From: Candidatus Hecatellales archaeon ex4484_218 | GTDB lineage: Archaea > Thermoproteota > Bathyarchaeia > Hecatellales > Hecatellaceae | DNA: 10,093 nt | Reading direction: 5' to 3' | Assembly (NCBI GenBank): GCA_002254975.1 | Contig: NJEB01000033.1 | Coordinates: 1 to 10,093 of the forward strand | Shown here: piece by piece, positions 1 through 4,886 of the stretch | How the letters are laid out: the number at the start of each line of letters is the position of its first letter | Numbering within the stretch: the first letter of the stretch is position 1 | Made by a program: the position numbers and the translations under genes | The notes under the pieces: generated by a model | Told to the model about the DNA's origin: nothing | The model's database searches: none | The model's input: only the letters and a program-made list of their open reading frames with translations

Positions 1-176
1 TCCTCAACAGTATCATATACAGGGATTCCTTGGATGGTTGTACCACCTTTGGTTGGACTTGTTCCAGCAACAATTTTTGTTCCATATTTAAGCATAAGCT
101 CCGTGTGGAAGCTTCCTTCTCTGCCAGTTATACCTTGAACAACAACTCTTGTATCCTTACCAACAATTATACCCAA
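1..176 (-). CDS. sucD: Succinyl-CoA synthetase alpha subunit, N-terminal part (cut by window edge)
   Basis: This is the alpha subunit of the ADP-forming succinyl-CoA ligase, which carries the phosphohistidine and binds CoA. Only the first 58 residues are inside the window. They show the N-terminal CoA-binding Rossmann segment: [19 protein letters not shown] (about residues 11-29), then YGTKIVAG and [17 protein letters not shown], as in known SucD proteins. The phosphorylated histidine would lie beyond the left edge. The start is taken as TTG at 176, because the protein then begins MGIIVGKD and a strong ribosome binding site (GGAGGGTGA) precedes it. The gene begins 4 bases after the sucC stop, so the two are surely co-transcribed and probably translationally coupled. 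Family assignment is firm; the exact start is likely but unproven. Confidence 0.93.
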   Translation of the reverse strand, partial: MGIIVGKDTRVVVQGITGREGSFHTELMLKYGTKIVAGTSPTKGGTTIQGIPVYDTVE

Positions 177-180
177 ATTT

Positions 181-189
181 TCACCCTCC
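181..189 (-). promoter_or_regulatory. Shine-Dalgarno site of sucD
   Basis: The minus strand reads GGAGGGTGA, a near-complete match to the anti-Shine-Dalgarno 3' end of archaeal 16S rRNA. It lies inside the last codons and stop of sucC and ends 4 bases before a TTG. This decides the non-ATG start of sucD and implies coupled translation of the two subunits. Confidence 0.7.
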
Positions 190-1311
190 AACCATTTTTA
201 CAGCCTCTTTTACAGCTTCTTCAACATCCTTAAAAACGTTGATACCAGCTTCCTCCAAAATTTTTTTACCTTCTTCCTCTCTTGTTCCAACAAGTCTAAC
301 AATAAGCGGTCTTTTAATACCTGTCTCCTTAAGAGCCTCAAGAACCCCTCTTGCAACCTCATCACATCTTGTTATACCGCCAAGTATGTTTACAAGCACA
401 ACTTTTACATCAGGTTTTGATAAAAGAATTTTTACACCTTCCTTAATGACTTCTGCTCTTGCACCACCACCAATATCCAGAAAGTTTGCAGGTTCCCCAC
501 CAAAAGTTTTAATTAGGTCCATGGTTGCCATAGCTAAACCAGCACCATTAACAAGACACCCGATATTTCCTGTAAGGTCAACATAGGATAAACCATGTCT
601 TTTAGCTTCAGCTTCTCTTTCACTATACTCTAAAAATGCTCTTTCACTATACTCCTTATGTCTAAAAAGTGCGTCATCGTTAATTATTATTCTTGCATCA
701 GCAGCCACAAATCTTCCATCTGAAGTTTTAACTAGAGGATTCGATTCAGCAAGCTCAGCATCATAATCCATGGTTATCCTGTAAAGGTTATAGATTATGT
801 TTGAGAAGGTTCTCAAATCTTTTCCACCTATACCAAGCTTTTTAACCATCCATCTTGCATGATATTCTTTAAATCCGAAAACAGGGTCAACCCAGTATCG
901 AACAATTTTTTCAGGAGATTTTTCAGCAACCTCTTCAATATCAACGCCACCTTCAGTTGATGCTAAAACAACATAACTTCTAGTAGACCTATCCACGGTT
1001 ACAGAAGCATAATATTCATGGGTTATGTCCAATTTTTCCTCAACAAGCAAATTTTTTACCAAAAGCCCTTTTATAGTGCTACCTAAAATTTTTGATGCTA
1101 ATTCACGAGCCTCTTTCGGGTTAGATGCAAACTGAATTCCTCCAGCCTTTCCTCTGCCAGCCACCAAAATTTGAGATTTTAAAACAACAGGTTTACCTAA
1201 CTCTTCAGCAATTTTTTCAGTTTCTTCCACGGTTGATGCAAGCTTTCCTTTAGGTATTGGTATCCTGTATTTTTCAAAAATATTTTTGGCCTCATATTCA
1301 AAAAGCTTCAT
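181..1311 (-). CDS. sucC: Succinyl-CoA synthetase beta subunit (ADP-forming)
   Basis: This 376-residue protein is the ATP-grasp (nucleotide-binding) subunit that, with SucD, interconverts succinyl-CoA + ADP + phosphate and succinate + CoA + ATP in the cytoplasm. Visible are the nucleotide-binding lysine and loop (VVLKSQ, K45; AGRGKAGG, 51-58), metal-ligand region ESNPLV (189-194) with VAADAR (202-207), the signature [19 protein letters not shown] (248-266), and the phosphate/CoA-ligase domain with [15 protein letters not shown] (306-320). Length is normal for the family. I start at the ATG at 1311 (MKLFEYEAK), the conserved N-terminus; an in-frame TTG three codons upstream would add MVW and is less likely. 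A 16-base direct repeat encodes a small internal duplication ([14 protein letters not shown], 220-233). sucD follows after 4 bases. Confidence 0.97.
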   Translation of the reverse strand: MKLFEYEAKNIFEKYRIPIPKGKLASTVEETEKIAEELGKPVVLKSQILVAGRGKAGGIQFASNPKEARELASKILGSTIKGLLVKNLLVEEKLDITHEYYASVTVDRSTRSYVVLASTEGGVDIEEVAEKSPEKIVRYWVDPVFGFKEYHARWMVKKLGIGGKDLRTFSNIIYNLYRITMDYDAELAESNPLVKTSDGRFVAADARIIINDDALFRHKEYSERAFLEYSEREAEAKRHGLSYVDLTGNIGCLVNGAGLAMATMDLIKTFGGEPANFLDIGGGARAEVIKEGVKILLSKPDVKVVLVNILGGITRCDEVARGVLEALKETGIKRPLIVRLVGTREEEGKKILEEAGINVFKDVEEAVKEAVKMVGG

Positions 1312-1348
1312 CCAAACCAACCCAAATCTACATTCTAAAAAAATTTTA

Positions 1349-1358
1349 CTTTAATATC
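1349..1358 (-). promoter_or_regulatory. Possible TATA box for sucCD
   Basis: Read on the minus strand this is GATATTAAAG, an A/T-rich TATA-like element about 38 bases upstream of the sucC ATG. That would leave a short leader of roughly 10-20 bases, typical for archaea. Competing A/T-rich stretches lie nearby, so the exact element is uncertain. Confidence 0.35.
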
Positions 1359-1384
1359 CTACTTAAAGATTCACCAAAAAATTT

Positions 1385-1651
1385 GTGGTGTTTAGGAAGG
1401 TAATATTTTTTTGTGGGGGTTTAACAAATGATGGGTATGGTAAGCTTGTGGAAAAATATTTGACTACAACCTCTCTAGGTGAGGCTAGAGCAAGAGTTGC
1501 TTGGCTTATTCAATGGTTATGTGCTGGTGGCGGTATATCTGGATGTATGCATGGGGGAGGTTCACCTGATGTTGCTAAACTTATGGTTTGTGTGGCTGCT
1601 AAATGGAATGAATACATTGGGTATGCGTGTAGGCTTGCAGGGGTAAAGTAA
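1385..1651 (+). pseudogene. C-terminal remnant of a 4-hydroxybutyryl-CoA dehydratase / HpaB-family flavoprotein
   Basis: The 88-codon open frame matches only the extreme C-terminus of the 4-hydroxybutyryl-CoA dehydratase / 4-hydroxyphenylacetate 3-hydroxylase (HpaB) family. It shows FFCGG, then GKLVEKYL, the helix before the conserved SGCMHGGGSPDVAKL (family form SMHGAGSPQAQ), and the closing LAGVK. Full-length members have roughly 480-500 residues, so the FAD/substrate-binding body and the [4Fe-4S] cysteines are absent. An in-frame TAA at 1364-1366 closes the frame upstream and no start has a convincing ribosome binding site (GTG at 1385 is simply the first possible). The stretch between CGG and GKLVEKYL is also shorter than I recall for the family. 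Base composition is visibly more GC-rich than its neighbours. I read it as a decayed or truncated gene; expression as a small protein cannot be excluded. The preserved C-terminal reading frame suggests fairly recent decay. Confidence 0.7.
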
Positions 1652-1663
1652 GGAAAGCTTTCC
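1652..1663. repeat. Perfect 12-base palindrome after the dehydratase remnant
   Basis: GGAAAGCTTTCC is a perfect palindrome starting immediately after the TAA of the remnant. It could be a leftover transcription-stop hairpin or a protein-binding site; it has no loop and so would make a poor RNA hairpin. Function unknown. Confidence 0.4.
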
Positions 1664-1701
1664 GGAGAAAAAATAATTCTTTCCCAATATTTTTTGATGA
1701 A

Positions 1702-1718
1702 CCGTAACATATTTATCT
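1702..1718 (+). promoter_or_regulatory. Promoter (BRE/TATA) of alba
   Basis: The stretch CCGTAACATATTTATCT combines a purine/A-containing BRE-like segment with a TATA box (ATATTTATC). It lies about 65 bases before the alba ATG. Transcription would start near 1735-1742, giving a leader of about 45 bases. This is the clearest promoter context in the left half of the window, suitable for an abundant chromatin protein. Confidence 0.5.
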
Positions 1719-1719
1719 T

Positions 1720-1736
1720 AAAAATGCATCATTTTT
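1720..1736 (+). promoter_or_regulatory. Operator-like inverted repeat at the alba transcription start region
   Basis: AAAAATG-CAT-CATTTTT is a perfect inverted repeat with 7-base arms and a 3-base spacer. It sits directly downstream of the TATA box and at or just before the predicted start of transcription, where a bound repressor would block RNA polymerase in archaea. The arms are A/T-rich, so chance is possible; the binding protein is unknown. Confidence 0.35.
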
Positions 1737-1782
1737 GGTTGCAAACAGAGAGTCAATAACCATCCATGGAGACTAGGTTAAA

Positions 1783-2055
1783 ATGTCCCGTGCAAACAGT
1801 ATCCTGGTTGGCAAAAAACCTGTAATGAACTATGTGTTGGCTGCGTTAACCCTATTCCAAACAGAACCGGAAGTTTGTATTAAAGCTAGAGGAAGAGCAA
1901 TTTCAAGAGCTGTAGATGTTGTTGAAATTGTCCGCAGAAGATTTCTGCAAGACTTAAAAATTAAGGATATAAAAATTGGCACAGAACAAATAACCTCTGA
2001 AGAAGGCGGACTTCCAACCAACGTAAGCACCATCGAAATATTCTTAACAAGATAG
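1783..2055 (+). CDS. alba: Chromatin protein Alba
   Basis: This 90-residue DNA/RNA-binding protein of the Alba (Sac10b) family acts as a dimer that coats and bridges DNA. The sequence carries the family hallmarks: [16 protein letters not shown] (residues 7-22), [22 protein letters not shown] (33-54), and the C-terminal strand [11 protein letters not shown]11 and K12 correspond to the lysine pair K16/K17 of Sulfolobus Alba, of which K16 is reversibly acetylated; whether that happens here is not visible. Length is normal. The ATG at 1783 is the obvious start and has AGGTT a few bases upstream. It stands alone between its own promoter and a hairpin following the stop, so it is probably a monocistronic, highly expressed gene. 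Confidence 0.97.
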   Translation: MSRANSILVGKKPVMNYVLAALTLFQTEPEVCIKARGRAISRAVDVVEIVRRRFLQDLKIKDIKIGTEQITSEEGGLPTNVSTIEIFLTR

Positions 2056-2070
2056 ATATGAAAAAGGGTT

Positions 2071-2119
2071 AACCATGAAACAAACAAAATTAAACCTATT
2101 TTTTTAGTTTGTTTGGGTT
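2071..2119 (+). terminator. Hairpin with T-tract between alba and the hydrolase gene
   Basis: Arms AAACAAAC (2078-2085) and GTTTGTTT (2107-2114) pair perfectly and are extended by AACC (2071-2074) with GGTT (2116-2119) across a small internal loop. The loop region holds a run of seven T (2099-2105), the kind of U-tract used in archaeal termination. It may end the alba transcript, or shape the leader of the next gene, whose ribosome binding site (GGTTGATG) overlaps the right arm. Confidence 0.4.
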
Positions 2120-2127
2120 GATGTAAA

Positions 2128-2871
2128 TTGCGTATAACATTTATAGGGACAGGTGGACCAACAGTCACAGAAAAACGTTGTTGCTCATGTTTTTTGGTTG
2201 ACCAAGATATGTTGATTGATTGTGGAACAGGTGCTGTTAAAAATTTAAGAAAAGCTAATGTTAACCTAACAAAAATTAGGAAAATTCTTATTTCCCATTT
2301 TCATGTTGACCATATAGGAGACCTTATTCCTTTACTTTGGGCTTTAGAATTGGATGGATACAAGGAACCCATAGAAATTTTTGGTTATGTTGGTATAGAA
2401 AAAACTGTAAAAACTCTTCTAAAAACGTTTAACACACCTCAAGATTTTACTATTTTTAACCTAAAATTTGTTCAGCTTAAAGGAAAAGAGAAAATAGGTG
2501 AAATTCAAACTCTTCTTACAAAACATAAACCAAAAAATTTAGCTTACAGGATTGAAAGAAATGGTAAAAGCTTATGTTATACTGGTGACACAAAATTTTA
2601 TAGAACTGTTGCAAAATTTGCTTTAAACTGTGATGTTTTAATTCATGATTCTGTTTTTTTGGATGAACAAGAAAACATTGCAGCTTTAACCAACCATTCA
2701 ACAGCTGGTCAAGCTGGAAAAATTGCTAGGTTAGCTAGGGTTAAGAAGCTTGTTCTTACCCATATTTTTCCAGGTAATGATGATTTTGAAGATGAATATT
2801 TAAGACAGGCTGAAAAAGAGTTTAAAGGTGAAGTTTTGGTTGCAAAAGACCTTCAAACAATTGAGATTTAA
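2128..2871 (+). CDS. RNase Z-like metallo-beta-lactamase-fold hydrolase
   Basis: This 247-residue cytoplasmic protein has the full metallo-beta-lactamase metal set. SHFHVDH (56-62) gives the HxHxDH motif, followed by H133, D154 in CYTGDTKF, H190 in NHSTAGQAGKIA, and H212 in VLTHIFPG. The His-Ser-Thr-Ala motif before an alanine-rich helix places it in the RNase Z / arylsulfatase-like branch rather than among beta-lactamases or beta-CASP nucleases. It is shorter than typical tRNA 3'-processing RNase Z and I see no glycine/proline-rich flexible-arm (exosite) insertion, so tRNA processing is possible but not shown; another phosphodiester or small-ester substrate is equally open. The start is TTG at 2128 with GGTTGATG just upstream; it gives the conserved first strand MRITFIGTGG. 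Confidence 0.85.
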   Translation: MRITFIGTGGPTVTEKRCCSCFLVDQDMLIDCGTGAVKNLRKANVNLTKIRKILISHFHVDHIGDLIPLLWALELDGYKEPIEIFGYVGIEKTVKTLLKTFNTPQDFTIFNLKFVQLKGKEKIGEIQTLLTKHKPKNLAYRIERNGKSLCYTGDTKFYRTVAKFALNCDVLIHDSVFLDEQENIAALTNHSTAGQAGKIARLARVKKLVLTHIFPGNDDFEDEYLRQAEKEFKGEVLVAKDLQTIEI

Positions 2872-2888
2872 ACTTTTTATTAAAAGTT
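2871..2888 (+). terminator. Short stem-loop just after the hydrolase stop
   Basis: AACTTTT (2871-2877) and AAAAGTT (2882-2888) form a perfect 7-base stem with a TATT loop, starting at the last base of the TAA. The stem is weak and lacks a clean trailing T-run, so termination here is only a suggestion. Confidence 0.3.
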
Positions 2889-2937
2889 AACGTTTGTTTA
2901 AGCTTAAAATTTTCTGTTTTGGATACTTAACTATACC

Positions 2938-2950
2938 CTTTATATGTATA
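2938..2950 (+). promoter_or_regulatory. TATA box for the NusA-like gene
   Basis: CTTTATATGTATA is a strong archaeal TATA-like element about 60 bases before the ATG at 3011. It lies within an upstream in-frame extension of the reading frame, which argues that the extension is not translated. Confidence 0.5.
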
Positions 2951-3010
2951 TGTTTTCATTTAACCATAAACTCTAAATATGAAACCCAATTCTTAAACAT
3001 AGTGAAGATA

Positions 3011-3544
3011 ATGCTAACAAAAATTTGTTCTGTAGACCTTAAAAGTGGAATTTTATGTCCAAAATGTGAGGAAAAAGTTAAGTCTGGGGAAGTCTCGGAA
3101 CTCGACCTAAAAGTTGCAAAAATTTTACTTGAGCTTGAAAACAGGTATCAGGCTCTTCAAACAGTTTATTTTCATAAGGCTTTAGAGTTTAAGGACACCC
3201 TAGTTATCCTTGTTAATAAAGGTGATGTTCATAAAATTCTTAGTTATGGTGGAAAAATTTTACGTGAAATTTCTGAGAAGGTAGGGAAAAAAAGGGTTAG
3301 AATTCTTGCGTACAATGATGAGCCTAGACGTTTTCTTGAAGACTTGTTTGCTCCAGCTTCCATTTTAACAATCAACAAAATATGGCTTCCAGATGGTTCT
3401 GAAGAAACAAAAGTTGTTATTCCTAGAAGGGATGCAAAAAAACTTCCGGAAAATATTAATGTTTTAAAAGAATTTGCAAAAAACATTATGGGTATGACTT
3501 TAAGAGTTGAATTTGAAGGTGCAAGGTCAAGACAAATAATCTAA
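3011..3544 (+). CDS. Archaeal NusA-like KH-domain transcription elongation protein
   Basis: This 177-residue protein belongs to the archaeal NusA-related KH family often annotated as a transcription elongation factor. The N-terminal part, ICSVDLKSGILCPKCEEKV (5-23), is a zinc-ribbon-like knuckle with C6, C16 and C19; a fourth cysteine is not evident. A helical segment follows (about 30-60), then a KH domain with VILVNKGDVHKILSYGGKILREISEKVGK (65-93) containing the GGK turn, and a second alpha/beta unit ending in MGMTLRVEFEGA. It would bind RNA near RNA polymerase or act in another RNA role; direct function is not shown by the sequence. The frame is open further upstream (to 2894), but that part is hydrophobic and contains the TATA box. 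ATG 3011 is preceded by GTGA and begins the conserved region. Placement just ahead of aspS supports an information-processing role. Confidence 0.82.
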   Translation: MLTKICSVDLKSGILCPKCEEKVKSGEVSELDLKVAKILLELENRYQALQTVYFHKALEFKDTLVILVNKGDVHKILSYGGKILREISEKVGKKRVRILAYNDEPRRFLEDLFAPASILTINKIWLPDGSEETKVVIPRRDAKKLPENINVLKEFAKNIMGMTLRVEFEGARSRQII

Positions 3545-3547
3545 AAA

Positions 3548-3577
3548 TTTATTTTTCAATTTTTCTTCTAGTTTTTG
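3548..3577 (+). terminator. T-rich tract after the NusA-like gene
   Basis: Three T-runs (3552-3556, 3560-3564, 3573-3577) begin within 10 bases of the TAA. Such U-rich tracts are the usual archaeal termination signal. A new TATA-like element lies 60 bases further on, so aspS could be transcribed separately. Confidence 0.4.
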
Positions 3578-3632
3578 GTTGAACAACAATTTTTGCTAAT
3601 TCCCATTCTGTATCGTAAAGATTGGTCAAGGC

Positions 3633-3642
3633 TTATTTATTA
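3633..3642 (+). promoter_or_regulatory. Possible TATA box for aspS
   Basis: TTATTTATTA is a TATA-like element about 50 bases upstream of the likely aspS start. The expected transcription start would be near 3665, giving a leader long enough to include the AGGTGA site. Confidence 0.4.
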
Positions 3643-3681
3643 GAAAACCTAAATTTTGTAAGGAAAAGTTTTTCATGGTTT

Positions 3682-3687
3682 AGGTGA
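3682..3687 (+). promoter_or_regulatory. Shine-Dalgarno site deciding the aspS start
   Basis: AGGTGA ends 5 bases before TTG at 3693. The GTG within this motif (3684) is also in frame, but using it would consume the ribosome binding site. The same GGTGA-spacer-TTG arrangement is seen before sucD, thiDN and rrp42, which favours TTG here. Confidence 0.55.
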
Positions 3688-3692
3688 AAAAT

Positions 3693-4886
3693 TTGGGGTT
3701 GGATAGGCTGGAGGATTGGCGTAGAACTCATTATTCAACCGAGATTACACCAAATCTTGATGGTCAAAAAGTAACAGTGTTTGGAAAAAAACAATGTGTT
3801 GTTGGGGTTAGAGGGGTTGTTAAAAAAAGTGAAAAAGCTCAACTTGGGGTTGAAATTATTCCGGAGGAAATAAAAATTTTAAATTATGCTCAACATCCTT
3901 TAGCTTTAGACCCTACAGGTAGAATTCCAGCTGAACTTGATGTAAGATTGGATGCAAGAATTCTAGACCTAAGAAGACCTGAAAATAGGGCTATATTTAA
4001 AATAAATCATGAAATTTTAAGTTTAACAAGAGAATATTTTGAGAAGGAAGGTTTTCTTGAAATTCAAACACCAAAAATTATAGCAACAGCAACTGAAGGA
4101 GGAGCTGCACTTTTTCCTGTAGTATACTTTGATAGAGAAGCTTTTCTAGCTCAAAGTCCTCAACTGTATAAGGAGCAGTTAACATCTGTTTTTGAAAAGG
4201 TTTATGAGATAGCTCCTTTTTTTAGGGCTGAAGAATCCCGTACAACTAGACATATTGCTGAATTTATTTCCATCGATGTGGAACAAGCTTTTTCAACATG
4301 GGAAGATGTTATGAAACTTCTAGAAAATTTAATAGTTTTTGTTTTGGAAGGGGTTAAGAAAAAATGTTATAGGGAGCTAAAAATTTTAAAACGTGAAATA
4401 AAAATTCCTAGTTTACCGTTTAAAAGGTATAGTTATGATGAAGTTTTAAAGGTTTTAGAGGGTAAGGGTTTCCCTATTAGTTGGGGTGAAGATATACCAA
4501 CACCAGCATTAAGAGTTTTAGGTGAACTTCATCCTGAAGAATACTATTTTATTGTTGATTGGCCAACCCAATCAAAACCATTCTATATTAAGCCTAAAGA
4601 TGATAAACCTGAAATTTGTGAAGCTTTTGACCTAATGTATAGTTGGATTGAATTAGCATCTGGAGGAACAAGAATTCATGATAAAGAAACCTTAATTAAA
4701 AGATTGAAAGAACAAGATTTAAACCCTGAAAGTTTTAAACATCATTTAAAAGTTTTTGATTGGGGATTTCCTCCTCATGCAGGTTGGGGTTTAGGTTTAA
4801 GCCGTTTTTTGATGGTTTTAACTGGGAAAGAAAATGTTAGAGAATGTGTTCTATTTCCAAGGGATAGAGATAGACTTGAACCTTAA
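3693..4886 (+). CDS. aspS: Aspartyl-tRNA synthetase with a shortened anticodon-binding domain
   Basis: This class IIb synthetase charges tRNA-Asp (in many archaea also tRNA-Asn) with aspartate. From TTG 3693 it has 397 residues, against about 430-440 usually. The catalytic core looks complete: PLDP-type linker (ALDPTGRIPAELDVRLD, 71-87), ILDLRRPE, motif 1 (FLEIQTPKIIATATEGG, 121-137), QSPQLYK (154-160), motif 2 (FRAEESRTTRHIAEF, 177-191), KPEICEAFDL, and motif 3 (GLGLSR, 366-371) ending FPRDRDRLEP. The N-terminal OB fold is abnormal. It begins normally (RTHYSTEITPNLDGQKVTVFG, to residue 31) and ends normally (VVGVRGVVKKSEKAQLGVEIIPEEI, from 36), but only KKQC joins the two where archaeal relatives have about 47 residues. 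The gap is in frame, next to a run of seven A (3785-3791). True deletion or assembly error cannot be told apart here. Its stop overlaps that of the convergent gene. Confidence 0.95.
   Translation: MGLDRLEDWRRTHYSTEITPNLDGQKVTVFGKKQCVVGVRGVVKKSEKAQLGVEIIPEEIKILNYAQHPLALDPTGRIPAELDVRLDARILDLRRPENRAIFKINHEILSLTREYFEKEGFLEIQTPKIIATATEGGAALFPVVYFDREAFLAQSPQLYKEQLTSVFEKVYEIAPFFRAEESRTTRHIAEFISIDVEQAFSTWEDVMKLLENLIVFVLEGVKKKCYRELKILKREIKIPSLPFKRYSYDEVLKVLEGKGFPISWGEDIPTPALRVLGELHPEEYYFIVDWPTQSKPFYIKPKDDKPEICEAFDLMYSWIELASGGTRIHDKETLIKRLKEQDLNPESFKHHLKVFDWGFPPHAGWGLGLSRFLMVLTGKENVRECVLFPRDRDRLEP

Noticed and set aside
149..586. Plus-strand open frame of 145 codons
   Set aside because: It lies opposite the 3' half of sucC, has a Ser/Pro/Thr-rich low-information composition, and no conserved motif; it is the antisense shadow of a firmly identified gene.
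1312..1320. TTG at 1320 as the sucC start
   Set aside because: It would add only MVW before the conserved MKLFEYEAK; the ATG at 1311 gives the family N-terminus.
1510..1710. Minus-strand open frame of 66 codons opposite the dehydratase remnant
   Set aside because: The plus strand carries clear family motifs here; the minus frame has none.
1321..1782. Insertion-sequence scar or attachment site around the dehydratase remnant
   Set aside because: I looked for flanking direct repeats, terminal inverted repeats or a tRNA gene and found none convincing; the 12-base palindrome alone does not support one.
1740..1799. Direct repeat TGCAAACAG at 1740-1748 and 1791-1799 flanking the alba start
   Set aside because: Nine bases, with the second copy inside conserved alba codons; no symmetry or target-site pattern, so most likely chance.
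1830..2168. Minus-strand open frame of 112 codons opposite alba
   Set aside because: It covers alba in antisense and crosses the hairpin and the start of the hydrolase gene; no domain is recognisable.
2894..3010. Upstream extension of the NusA-like gene giving a hydrophobic N-terminus that resembles a signal peptide or membrane segment
   Set aside because: The extension contains a strong TATA box and AT-rich spacer, lacks a ribosome binding site, and precedes the conserved start MLTKICSVDL, which has GTGA at the right distance.
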